Assembly: GCA_015665455.1 (NCBI GenBank)
Contig: JADFAD010000006.1
Span: 620,001-684,000, forward strand
Length of the DNA: 64,000 nt
Origin: Oceanospirillaceae bacterium
GTDB lineage: Bacteria; Pseudomonadota; Gammaproteobacteria; Pseudomonadales; Litoribrevibacteraceae
Reading direction: 5' to 3'
Part shown: positions 8,840-17,015 of the stretch, piece after piece
Numbering within the stretch: position 1 is the stretch's first letter
Layout: each line of letters starts with the position of its first letter
Notes under the pieces: model-generated
What the model was told of the DNA's origin: nothing
The model's database searches: none
What the model saw: only the letters and a program-made list of their open reading frames with translations
Program-made: the position numbers and the translations under genes

Positions 8840-11767
8840 ATGCAATCAGACATAAGCCTCACAACCTCTAGCCATAATCGTTTCTATCAATCACCTCGAT
8901 TATATACGGCGCTATCCAAGCCCCTCATGCGTTTCTTTATTTGCTGCATATTGGTCATCGTATCAACAGAGGTATTTGCATCCATAGATGGCTCAACGCC
9001 GTCAAAAACTCAGCCAACCCGTTCAATAATTACACTGTGGGATATTGATCCCAGCGAGCAAACGCTGTATTTCCAGCAACAGCCGTTAAGTCCGAAGCAA
9101 ATATTAAAACTCTCAAACGTTTGGTCGGCCGTATTTTCTCTCCCGAATCAAAACATAAGCTCTCACCAAAGCAGCATTGAGCAATTAATGCTATCAGCAA
9201 GACGTCATCCCAATATTATTTCAGCGGAACGAAACGCCAACGCGCAAACGAGCTTAATACCTAACGACCCTAGTTTCACTGACAGTAACTTTAACCAATC
9301 ACACCACAGCCAAATTAATTCACCTCAGGCATGGGATCAACGAACCGATTGCAGCAACGTTGTCATTGCCGTCGTCGATACGGGCATCGATATCGACCAC
9401 CCAGATCTGGCCAGTAATCTATGGCAGAACCCGAACGAAATCCCCAATAACAACGTAGATGACGATAACAATGGTTACGTTGATGATTTAAACGGGGCCT
9501 GTGTTCGAAGTGATTGCGATGGCGACGCCATCGAAGACGGCTTTGGCCATGGCAGCCACGTTGCAGGACTCATAGCAGCCCAAGGAAATAATTTAGAGGG
9601 TGTCACTGGCGTATGTTGGAATGCCCAATTAATGATCGTTAAGAGCTTAGGCGACAACGGTTCAGGCAGTGTGAGTGATGTTTCTGCGGGCATCAACTAC
9701 GCAGTCAATAATGGTGCGGATATCATCAACGCGTCGTTGACCATAAGCAGCTACAGCAGCGCGTTGCGCTCTGCAGTAGAACAAGCAAACCAGCAAGGCG
9801 TACTCATCATTACTGCCGCAGGAAATTTTGGATCGAATAACGATCAAACCCCTGTGTATCCTGCAAACTTTCGCAATGAATTTGATAATTTAATGGCCAT
9901 CGCCAACGTAAACAGCGGAAACAAACTGCATTCAAACAGTAATTTTGGTTCTGAATCCGTTGATATGGCAGCACCGGGCGTCAACATTTTTAGTACTTGG
10001 ATGAGCGGTCAATACGCAAATTCAACTGGAACGTCCATGTCTGCGCCTTTGGTCACTGCCACGGCTGCGCTCATGCTATCTGAAGTGGATCAATCCGATC
10101 TTTCTTTAAAGTCTGGTTTATTATCTTCAGGGTCATCGGCAAGTGATCTTGAATGGCAAGTAGTTTCGCCTGTGATTCTTGATTCAGACGCCGCCATTAC
10201 CAACACATCAACCACACCTCTGTCCATATTCAGGGCTTCAGCGTCAGATGGAAGCTATCAATTGTTTGGTTACGACGTCAGCGCTGTTCAAACCGTTACG
10301 TATACAGAGCCTCTTACCAGCGGTGAACAAGTCACCGAATTTACCGTATTCGAAAACCAAACGAACCGAAGCTTGAGTGTTACCCTTCCCGATGAAAGCA
10401 AATCCGGAATTTTTCAATTGCACAACGAAACTGAGAGTTCAAATCAACTCTTTGTAAAGCGCAGCATCAGTTCCCCCTCGAATGTATCCTTCACTCGAAA
10501 CGAAAACCAAATCACATTATCTTGGAGCACACCTTTAAATGCCGATGAAATCCGAATCGAAAGAGGCATTCCTGGTGGTGCGTTTGAAGAAATTGCGGAG
10601 CTAAGTTCACCCAATAACGTGTATCAGGATTCCGTTGATGCTTCGGTCAGTTATTATTACCGTTTACGTGGCAGTTATGATTACGTCAGTCCAACCACAA
10701 ATACCATTACAACGGAGCTATCCTCCTATAGCACTACGATCGTAACCCGACCAGAAGACACCGACAGCTTCAGCTATTGGATTACAGAAACGTTGCCAAC
10801 CTTTGGCATCGGTAGTTCGGTAAAAATACAGCTGACCGCCTCCACCAGTGGCAGCTATGCTCTGGAATCTGGCGCTTTGCCCACAGGATTGAGCTTATCC
10901 GCCAGCGGTGTGATCTCTGGTACCGTAACCAATCAAACAACCAGTAGTTTTTCAATCGCGTTTAGCCCAACAGGCAAAACCACAACGGATATCAAACCCT
11001 TCTCAATCACGGTGACCGGATCCAGTGCAGGAACAATGGAGCTGGTTGATCAACAAAGCTTAAATATCCAAGTATCTGCGTCCACCGGGACCTTAAGCAG
11101 TGTTCAGGAATTGTCCCCTTCAAGCTTTAATTCCTTAGACGGTTTATCCATCCAGCTCATACAGCAAGTCCTAATTTCAGATCTGCCTGTCTCTGCCTCA
11201 GAAACCAGCGAAATAACCATGACCATCAGCAACGCAGCGAACGGTCAGTTTACCGACGTTTACCTCGCCAATACTAACAACCAATGGTTAAGTTCAGCCG
11301 ACATAGCAAACAGCCAAGTTGCCAGTAATACAGCCAGTATCCTAGTAGAAGATGGCAGTGAGTTTGATTTAGATAATCAAGTGAATGGCGAAATAACGGC
11401 TCGTATTGCTTCGGTCAGCGCCAATGAAGCGACATCATCAAGCTCCGGCGGGGACAGCCGTTGTTTCATTGCCTCCGCTGTATACCCTTCCGGTCACAAA
11501 GATTTAGCAACATTAAGGCAATTTCGGGATAATACCCTTAAAAATCTCCCCGGCGGCAACTGGTTGATCCACCAGTACTATGAAAATTCACCTCATTTAG
11601 TGGTTTGGATGAAGTCCCATCACACCGTTATGTGGGTCACGCGCTTTATGATAGAGTCACTATCAACCGTTCTTAGAAGTCCTGTTATATTTTCAGTATT
11701 GGTCTTACTGTTTTTAATCATTTGGAGAAGAATCCGCTATCGACGTCATCAACGAATGTTTAATTAA
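8840..11767 (+). CDS. Subtilisin-like S8 serine protease with CFI-box C-terminal anchor
   Basis: About 975 residues from ATG 8840; the frame is open from a TTG at 8759, and AAAAGGA at 8821-8827 is rather distant, so the start is uncertain. Counted from the TTG, a signal/anchor helix lies near residues 57-76 (FFICCILVIVSTEVFAS). The catalytic triad is intact: Asp207 in VVDTGID, His264 in GHGSHVAG, Ser426 in GTSMSAP. After the peptidase come a fibronectin-type stretch, an Ig-like domain (GALPTGLSLSASG) and near the end RCFIASAVYPSG with LRQFRDNTL. This is the CFI-box C-terminal motif, followed by a hydrophobic helix and a basic tail. That arrangement suggests an exported protease held in the envelope and perhaps released by processing. 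Confidence 0.85.
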   Translation: MQSDISLTTSSHNRFYQSPRLYTALSKPLMRFFICCILVIVSTEVFASIDGSTPSKTQPTRSIITLWDIDPSEQTLYFQQQPLSPKQILKLSNVWSAVFSLPNQNISSHQSSIEQLMLSARRHPNIISAERNANAQTSLIPNDPSFTDSNFNQSHHSQINSPQAWDQRTDCSNVVIAVVDTGIDIDHPDLASNLWQNPNEIPNNNVDDDNNGYVDDLNGACVRSDCDGDAIEDGFGHGSHVAGLIAAQGNNLEGVTGVCWNAQLMIVKSLGDNGSGSVSDVSAGINYAVNNGADIINASLTISSYSSALRSAVEQANQQGVLIITAAGNFGSNNDQTPVYPANFRNEFDNLMAIANVNSGNKLHSNSNFGSESVDMAAPGVNIFSTWMSGQYANSTGTSMSAPLVTATAALMLSEVDQSDLSLKSGLLSSGSSASDLEWQVVSPVILDSDAAITNTSTTPLSIFRASASDGSYQLFGYDVSAVQTVTYTEPLTSGEQVTEFTVFENQTNRSLSVTLPDESKSGIFQLHNETESSNQLFVKRSISSPSNVSFTRNENQITLSWSTPLNADEIRIERGIPGGAFEEIAELSSPNNVYQDSVDASVSYYYRLRGSYDYVSPTTNTITTELSSYSTTIVTRPEDTDSFSYWITETLPTFGIGSSVKIQLTASTSGSYALESGALPTGLSLSASGVISGTVTNQTTSSFSIAFSPTGKTTTDIKPFSITVTGSSAGTMELVDQQSLNIQVSASTGTLSSVQELSPSSFNSLDGLSIQLIQQVLISDLPVSASETSEITMTISNAANGQFTDVYLANTNNQWLSSADIANSQVASNTASILVEDGSEFDLDNQVNGEITARIASVSANEATSSSSGGDSRCFIASAVYPSGHKDLATLRQFRDNTLKNLPGGNWLIHQYYENSPHLVVWMKSHHTVMWVTRFMIESLSTVLRSPVIFSVLVLLFLIIWRRIRYRRHQRMFN

Positions 11768-11822
11768 TCTCGTTTCTTTACTCGGTCTTTCAGACAGTCT
11801 TCCATCCTTCAATATTTGGCTA

Positions 11823-12554
11823 ATGCTTGGTTTAGCCGCCTTCTGCGCGGGCTTAATCGACGCAATCGCAGGAGGGGGTGGGTTAATTACCATCCCCGCC
11901 CTTCTTATGGCCGGTTTACCTCCTCATCAAGCCTTGGGCACCAACAAACTATGCGCGTCCTTTGGCTCTTTCACTGCAACCCTCGTTTTCATACGCCAAG
12001 GAATATTCAAACCCGAACTGTGGATATTAACCGCATGCGCTACGTTGCTCGGTGCTATCCTTGGCACCATAGGCGCAACTCTCGTCAGTATTGAGCATCT
12101 GAATGCAGTGCTTCCGATGCTCATTATTGCTGTTGCCATTTACATGTTGTTACAGAACTACTCAAGCCTAGAAAACAATCAACCACCGAAACCTCAATCA
12201 AAGCGAATAAAAACCTGCCAAGGATTGTCCATCGGTTTCTACGACGGTATCGCTGGGCCAGGAACCGGGTCTTTTTGGGTGGTATCTAATCTCTATCTTT
12301 ACCAACAATCCCTTCTGCAAGCCTCAGGGTTAGCGAGAGCGATGAATTTCATCAGTAACATCACCTCATTCATAACATTTGCCATCGTAGGACAAATAAA
12401 TTGGATCATTGGCCTGTCGATGGGCGCTCTATTATTGATGGGGGCTTGGCTTGGAGCTCATCTCGCTATTTCCAAAGGCGCTAAACTTATTAAGCCAATT
12501 TTTATGACAGTCGTCATTGCTATTTCCGTCAAATTATTGATCACTCAGCTGTGA
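11823..12554 (+). CDS. TSUP-family permease (TauE/SafE type)
   Basis: A 243-residue integral membrane protein of the sulfite exporter TauE/SafE (TSUP, DUF81) family. The signature AGLIDAIAGGGGLITIPALL at residues 9-28 is typical, and a second half repeats the pattern at GIAGPGTGSFWVV. About seven hydrophobic helices can be counted. Members move small sulfur-containing or organic anions; the substrate cannot be inferred. The ATG at 11823 has no visible Shine-Dalgarno. The frame continues upstream without ATG, GTG or TTG as far as 11718, and the upstream residues look protein-like, so a rare ATT start near 11763 is possible. It begins 56 bp after the protease stop. Confidence 0.85.
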   Translation: MLGLAAFCAGLIDAIAGGGGLITIPALLMAGLPPHQALGTNKLCASFGSFTATLVFIRQGIFKPELWILTACATLLGAILGTIGATLVSIEHLNAVLPMLIIAVAIYMLLQNYSSLENNQPPKPQSKRIKTCQGLSIGFYDGIAGPGTGSFWVVSNLYLYQQSLLQASGLARAMNFISNITSFITFAIVGQINWIIGLSMGALLLMGAWLGAHLAISKGAKLIKPIFMTVVIAISVKLLITQL

Positions 12555-12594
12555 ATAAAACAACAATATACGGTGTATTGCGGCCTACAGGCTG

Positions 12595-12629
12595 TTGTCC
12601 ACAAATACTGTGGATAACTTTGTGGATTT
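12595..12629. other. Cluster of three DnaA-box-like sites
   Basis: TTGTCCACA (12595-12603, one mismatch to TTATCCACA), TGTGGATAA (12609-12617, a perfect box on the minus strand) and TGTGGATTT (12621-12629, a near match) lie within 35 bp. They are followed by a very AT-rich stretch to about 12790. The sites fit DnaA binding; whether this is a titration or reactivation site, or chance, is not settled by sequence. The usual oriC neighbours (dnaA, dnaN, mnmG) are absent. Confidence 0.5.
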
Positions 12630-13022
12630 TGTCTTAAATATGCCCTCAAAGCGTCATAATTCGTACAAATAGCTCAAATTGATCATTTTTTAACCAGTTG
12701 TTTTTTTAACTTAAAATCAACAACTTACGAAAGTCAATATTTAAAAAAGCATTTATTTGGTTCTTTTTTCTAAGATTAATTTTAGATTACACCCTTGACA
12801 GCCGCTTTGTGTATATTCCACACGCCAGAAAAGTAACCAGCCCTATTTTTGTGCATTTATTAGCCAATAACGTATTCAAGAATTAAGGGGATGAACTTGA
12901 ATTATCTCTGCCCCATTTAAGCGTCTGCGATTCAGTATATAATCTAAAGTACAATGTACGACCGGCCAACATAGGACCCAATTCTTAATGTCCTATATCG
13001 ATTACCTAATCAGGATCTATTT
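12630..13022. other. AT-rich gap upstream of avtA
   Basis: No coding frame seen. Contains long T and A tracts (for example 12687-12720). It also has an inverted repeat ATAGGAC (12971-12977) and GTCCTAT (12990-12996) with a 12-base spacer, 26 bp before avtA, which could be an operator. The ribosome binding site of avtA, AGGAT, is at its end. Confidence 0.45.
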
Positions 13023-14279
13023 ATGAGTTTCTCTGTCTTCGGGAAAAAATTCACAAGCGAATCAGGCATCCTTAACTTAATGGATGACTTAGGGAACGCA
13101 CTGGCAAACCCAGACTCAAGCAATACCATTATGATGGGCGGAGGTAATCCAGCGCATATCCCTGAGATAGAAGACATTGTAAAAGAGCGTCTGATTGAAA
13201 TATCAAAAGACACACATGAACTTCAACAGTTCATCGGGGTATATGATACCCCCCAAGGAGAAAAATCCTTCAGATCCTCACTTGCAACGCTCTTAAGCAA
13301 AGAATTTGATTGGCCCCTGACAGAGGATCACATAGCGCTCACTAATGGGAGCCAATCCGCCTTCTTCATGTTATTTAACTTGCTGGCAGGTGAACACCCG
13401 GATGGTTCTCAAAAACACATCTTATTTCCTATGGCGCCTGAATACATTGGTTATGCAGATGCAGGCCTGTCGCATGAATTCTTTAAAGCGTGCAAGCCGG
13501 ATATTGAATTAATTGGAGATTCACAATTTAAATATCGAGTGGACTTTAAAGCACTCACCATTGATGACGACACTGCGGCGATCTGTGTTTCTAGACCGAC
13601 AAACCCAACAGGCAACGTAGTTACAGATGAAGAATTGGAGCATTTGAATCGTCTCGCCCTAGAACACAATATACCGCTCATCATTGACGGAGCATACGGT
13701 ACGCCTTTTCCAGACATCATCTTTGGTCAAGCAACACCTATGTGGAACGAAAACACGATTCTTTGTTTAAGCCTTTCTAAGTTTGGATTACCCGCCGCAA
13801 GAACGGGCATCGTTATCGCTAACCCTGAATTCATCAAAGCACTTAGTAATATCAACGCGATAATGAGTCTGGCAACCAACAGTATTGGTGCGCGTCTCGC
13901 TTTGCCTTTAGTCACATCAGGTGAAATTCTTGAATTGAGCAAGAACGTAATCAAGCCGTTTTATAAGCAACGTTGTGATCAAGCCATGTCACAACTGGAA
14001 GCTGGGCTTAAAGGCCTTCCTGTTAGAATACATAAACCAGAGGGCGCAATGTTCCTATGGTTATGGTGTGAAAATCTCAGCATATCCAGTCAAGCATTGT
14101 ACGAGCGATTAAAAGCGCGTGGTGTGATTGTTGTGTCTGGCCATTACTTTTTTCCTGGAATCGATGATGAGAATTGGTCACATAAACACGAATGCCTACG
14201 AATAAACTACTCTCAAACACCAGAACAAGTCACAAAAGGCATTGAAATAATCTGCAGCGAATTAAACGCACTCTACTGA
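13023..14279 (+). CDS. avtA: Valine-pyruvate aminotransferase
   Basis: A 418-residue fold-type I PLP enzyme, the usual AvtA length. The N-terminus FSVFGKKFTSESGILNLMDD and MMGGGNPAHIPEIE are characteristic of the family, which exchanges amino groups between valine and pyruvate in the cytoplasm and so makes alanine. The PLP-binding lysine is Lys253 in SLSKFGLPAARTGI, and the substrate-binding VSRPTNPTGN motif is present. It starts at ATG with AGGAT upstream and stands alone, bounded by a hairpin shared with the convergent rarD gene. Confidence 0.92.
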   Translation: MSFSVFGKKFTSESGILNLMDDLGNALANPDSSNTIMMGGGNPAHIPEIEDIVKERLIEISKDTHELQQFIGVYDTPQGEKSFRSSLATLLSKEFDWPLTEDHIALTNGSQSAFFMLFNLLAGEHPDGSQKHILFPMAPEYIGYADAGLSHEFFKACKPDIELIGDSQFKYRVDFKALTIDDDTAAICVSRPTNPTGNVVTDEELEHLNRLALEHNIPLIIDGAYGTPFPDIIFGQATPMWNENTILCLSLSKFGLPAARTGIVIANPEFIKALSNINAIMSLATNSIGARLALPLVTSGEILELSKNVIKPFYKQRCDQAMSQLEAGLKGLPVRIHKPEGAMFLWLWCENLSISSQALYERLKARGVIVVSGHYFFPGIDDENWSHKHECLRINYSQTPEQVTKGIEIICSELNALY

Positions 14280-14288
14280 GTAAATTCC

Positions 14289-14317
14289 TTAAAGGCTCTT
14301 CAAGAAAGAGCCTTTAA
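14289..14317. terminator. Hairpin between convergent avtA and rarD
   Basis: TTAAAGGCTCTT (14289-14300) and AAGAGCCTTTAA (14306-14317), a perfect 12-bp stem with loop CAAGA. U-tails are poor on both strands, so it may act in both directions weakly. Confidence 0.6.
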
Positions 14318-14324
14318 GCTGCAG

Positions 14325-15218
14325 CTATTTCCTAGCGGCCTTCATCTTAACCATTCCTTCCAATGTTATAACGAACAAAGCCAACCAGATAAGTCCAAAC
14401 GTATAGAACCTCTGTGATGGTACTTCTTCCCCAAACCATGTGAGCGCAAGAATAAACACCATTGAAGGTGCAATGTACTGAGCAAACCCTGCCGTAATCA
14501 ACGTCACACCCGGCAACCCAGAGACATACAACAGTAAAGGAACAACCGTCACGACCCCTGCAAGCATTAACGGCAGGCTGAATTCAGAAACGTCGTTAAA
14601 AAACACGAAATTCCCTGTTGAGGTGCCTATAAACAAGGCGATTACAGCAACAGGAACCATCCAGCTTGTTTCCACCGCCAATGCAATCATGGGGTGAACC
14701 GTAAGTTTCTTTCGAGACAACCCATACAATGCAAAACTGATTGCCAACGAACAAGCAATCCAAGATAAATTCCCCACTGTCCATACTTCTGCAATGACTC
14801 CCGCAGAAGCCATAGTCACGGCAATGACTTGAACTTTTGTCAAACGTTCGCCAAGAAACAGACCACCAAGAGCAATACTAACGAGAGGATTTATATAATA
14901 GCCAAGGCTTGCTTCAACCGTCTGACCCGATAACACCGCATACACAAACACCAGCCAATTAGCGGAGATCATAACGCTCGTTATCAATAATCGATTACGC
15001 GCTTGCTTATCTTTCCACAGGTTTAAAAATTCACGCCATAGACCTGAAAAGTACAAAAGCCCCCACAGAACGACTGACGACCAGATGATTCGATGAACCA
15101 CCAACTCAACTGCGGATATATGATCCAACCATTTAAAATACAGAGGCGTAATGCCCCAAAAAAAGAACGCCAAAAGAATCAAAACTAAATGAAAAGCGCC
15201 CGATTTAGGAGATGACAT
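14325..15218 (-). CDS. rarD: EamA-family permease RarD
   Basis: 297 residues from the ATG at 15218; a TTG four codons upstream (15230) is the alternative. RarD proteins are ten-helix members of the drug/metabolite transporter superfamily; their substrate is not firmly known. FFFWGITPLYFKWLDHISA followed by ELVVHRIIWS is the family signature at the first and second helices, and the length matches E. coli RarD (296). Two EamA halves are visible, the second starting about residue 145. It is convergent with avtA and divergent from nothing close; the gene upstream on the same strand ends with its own terminator. Confidence 0.88.
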   Translation of the reverse strand: MSSPKSGAFHLVLILLAFFFWGITPLYFKWLDHISAVELVVHRIIWSSVVLWGLLYFSGLWREFLNLWKDKQARNRLLITSVMISANWLVFVYAVLSGQTVEASLGYYINPLVSIALGGLFLGERLTKVQVIAVTMASAGVIAEVWTVGNLSWIACSLAISFALYGLSRKKLTVHPMIALAVETSWMVPVAVIALFIGTSTGNFVFFNDVSEFSLPLMLAGVVTVVPLLLYVSGLPGVTLITAGFAQYIAPSMVFILALTWFGEEVPSQRFYTFGLIWLALFVITLEGMVKMKAARK

Positions 15219-15273
15219 ATCAATTCTCAATATAACAACGCAACAACCTGCTAAAGGATGTATTTCAGAAACT

Positions 15274-15303
15274 AAAAAAGGCCTCCCTATGGGAGGCCTT
15301 TTT
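15274..15303 (-). terminator. Bidirectional rho-independent terminator
   Basis: AAAAAAGGCCTCCC (15274-15287), loop TAT, GGGAGGCCTTTTT (15291-15303). Strong GC stem with U-tract on either strand; on the minus strand it ends the small helical-protein gene. Confidence 0.88.
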
Positions 15304-15393
15304 GTAATACCTTACGCAATGCTAAATTCAAGACTAAGCTCGCGTAAACTATCGAAAGTGATTGTCTTTAAGAGACAATCAACGGCTTATATC

Positions 15394-15774
15394 TTAAACG
15401 ATACGAGCGCGTAACTTGTTCAACTTTGAAACAAGAGGCTTTGCAGCAGGAACATATCTTCCAGCTAGAGACTCAGCTCTGTTGCCCGCAATCTCCGCTT
15501 GCTTTGATACCAAAGAAGTCAGGTTTTGAATGCCATCAGGCTTTGCAGGGTTCAATTGCTTAAGGCTATCTACGCCTTGCTCAACAAAAATGCGTGTTGT
15601 GTGAACACGAACCTGCAAGCTTTCTTTCTCACCGTTATAACGCTGCATTGTGTCAAAAACACCCGCTAAGATATTATGACGATTCAACTTATCAGTCACA
15701 CCGTAAACTGAAAGGTAATAACCTACGTTATCTACTTGGCTTAGTGCAGTATCTGCAAGTGCTTTTGGGTTCAT
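15394..15774 (-). CDS. Small helical protein, possibly phasin-like
   Basis: 126 residues from ATG 15774, which has GAGAG about six bases upstream; the frame is open further to 15843 but without a better start. The sequence begins MNPKALADTALSQVDNVGYY and is predicted almost entirely helical, amphipathic and basic at the C-terminus (NKLRARIV). The length, helicity and repeated A/L/V spacing recall short phasins, which coat storage granules, but no diagnostic motif is seen and this is a suggestion only. It is monocistronic, with a strong terminator 90 bp downstream, which would suit an abundant structural protein. Confidence 0.6.
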   Translation of the reverse strand: MNPKALADTALSQVDNVGYYLSVYGVTDKLNRHNILAGVFDTMQRYNGEKESLQVRVHTTRIFVEQGVDSLKQLNPAKPDGIQNLTSLVSKQAEIAGNRAESLAGRYVPAAKPLVSKLNKLRARIV

Positions 15775-15846
15775 TTTCATCTCTCGTATCTCACGTTCAA
15801 TTTCCGAATTGGTTGAACAGTATGTCAATTTTCTAGAACCCACAAC

Positions 15847-16380
15847 CTAATTATGTCTTATATTATCAACCGGTGGGCGCGTCTTATTCCAGCGACAAAG
15901 GGTTATATCCAACCCTCTGTTTCGATAGCTCTGATATCGTTGAAGAATTTCAGAGGCCAATAAAAACGACGGCCCACTGTCCAGTTCAAAACCTTCTGTC
16001 GATTTCTTATCATCAACCTTTATTTCCTCAAAACCATGCTGACAATAAAATGAAGTTAAATTCAGCCAAGGAAAACAATACACTCCTCTGGATTGATCAT
16101 TAAGGCCGTCAACAAAATCAGAAATATCAGAAAGCAAACGATGTCCAAAGCCTTGCTTGCGAAAATTTATATCGACCAACATATTTCTTAATAACCACAA
16201 ATCCCCCATCACTTTAGTAAACTTAAGTGCTGCAACGGGTTGGCCTCGCACTTCTGCATCATACTTTTTAAGAACGAAACAGCAATCCGACCGATGCACT
16301 TTGATCTTCTCTCGATTGCTCTTATAAAATTGAATAAACTCTTGTCGCTCTTCGTACAGCACGGACTGAACCTTAAACAT
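15847..16380 (-). CDS. GNAT-family N-acetyltransferase
   Basis: 177 residues. The acetyl-CoA binding motif A is visible as NMLVDINFRKQGFGHRLL (R/Q-x-x-G-x-G type) near residue 70-85, and FYCQHGFEEI is the usual beta-strand 6/7 signature at the C-terminal half. It acetylates an unknown amine. Its ATG overlaps, on the opposite strand, the ATG of the DTW-domain gene by two bases (CATG), so the two genes diverge with no spacer at all. No other in-frame start is available before residue 59. Confidence 0.85.
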   Translation of the reverse strand: MFKVQSVLYEERQEFIQFYKSNREKIKVHRSDCCFVLKKYDAEVRGQPVAALKFTKVMGDLWLLRNMLVDINFRKQGFGHRLLSDISDFVDGLNDQSRGVYCFPWLNLTSFYCQHGFEEIKVDDKKSTEGFELDSGPSFLLASEILQRYQSYRNRGLDITLCRWNKTRPPVDNIRHN

Positions 16381-16984
16381 GCAAAAAAACTCTCACTGCA
16401 CTCACTGCCATCGGCCTCAAAGTCGATGTTTGTGTAATTTCATAACGGAAGTCATCAACCCGTTTCCCGTCTTTATACTTCAACATGCCAAAGAACGGGC
16501 CCACCCAAAAGGCACGGCGAAACTTGCTGAACTGTGTCTTCATAAATGTACGCTTGTCTGTGATAAATCTTTTGAAACCGAAATTGATGACATCATAGAA
16601 CATTACAACCCTGCATTGCTTTTTCCAGAATCAACAACGGAGAACAATCAGCCGTATACCGCATCTCCAAAAGAGACGCCAACAAACGCACTCATTGTCA
16701 TTGACGGCACCTGGAAAAAAGCCAACAAGATATATCATACCCACCCAGAACTGCATAGTTTACCGCGTTGTTCTGTCAATGGACGAACCAACCAATATAC
16801 CAATAGAAAATCGCCCAGCGATCAACATCTATCAACTCTAGAAGCAATTGCTTACGGGCTGGAATGGTTAGATCAAGAAAACGGTCAAACCAAAACGAAC
16901 TATCAACCTTTATTGTCCGCCCAAAGTAGAATGATCAGTCATTGGGAAGAGCAAATTCGCAACCATAAAAAAACCACCCTATAG
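16379..16984 (+). CDS. DTW-domain protein, probable tRNA acp3U aminocarboxypropyltransferase
   Basis: 201 residues. The N-terminal cysteine set CTHCHRPQSRCLC and the motif DGTWKKANKI, with LHSLPRC and STLEAIAYGLEWL, identify the DTW family. E. coli YfiP/TapT of this family adds the 3-amino-3-carboxypropyl group to U47 of tRNAs using S-adenosylmethionine. The start codon overlaps the divergent GNAT gene start, so each promoter must lie inside the other gene. The 3' end overlaps a rho-independent terminator, the stop TAG lying in the hairpin. Confidence 0.85.
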   Translation: MQKNSHCTHCHRPQSRCLCNFITEVINPFPVFILQHAKERAHPKGTAKLAELCLHKCTLVCDKSFETEIDDIIEHYNPALLFPESTTENNQPYTASPKETPTNALIVIDGTWKKANKIYHTHPELHSLPRCSVNGRTNQYTNRKSPSDQHLSTLEAIAYGLEWLDQENGQTKTNYQPLLSAQSRMISHWEEQIRNHKKTTL

Positions 16985-16992
16985 GTGGTTTT
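16970..16992. terminator. Terminator overlapping the DTW gene stop
   Basis: AAAACCACC (16970-16978), loop CTATA, GGTGGTTTT (16984-16992). It contains the stop codon at 16982-16984, has A/T tracts on both sides and can serve the convergent kinase gene too. Confidence 0.8.
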
Positions 16993-17015
16993 ATTCTACG
17001 AATTAAGAACCTATA

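Noticed and set aside
12555..12800. Chromosomal origin oriC at the DnaA-box cluster
   Set aside because: No dnaA, dnaN, mnmG, rpmH or parAB genes nearby, only three boxes and no clear 13-mer unwinding repeats; kept only as a DnaA-binding candidate.
12795..12818. TTGACA with TATATT as a strong promoter upstream of avtA
   Set aside because: Spacer is only 11 bases, far from the 16-18 required.
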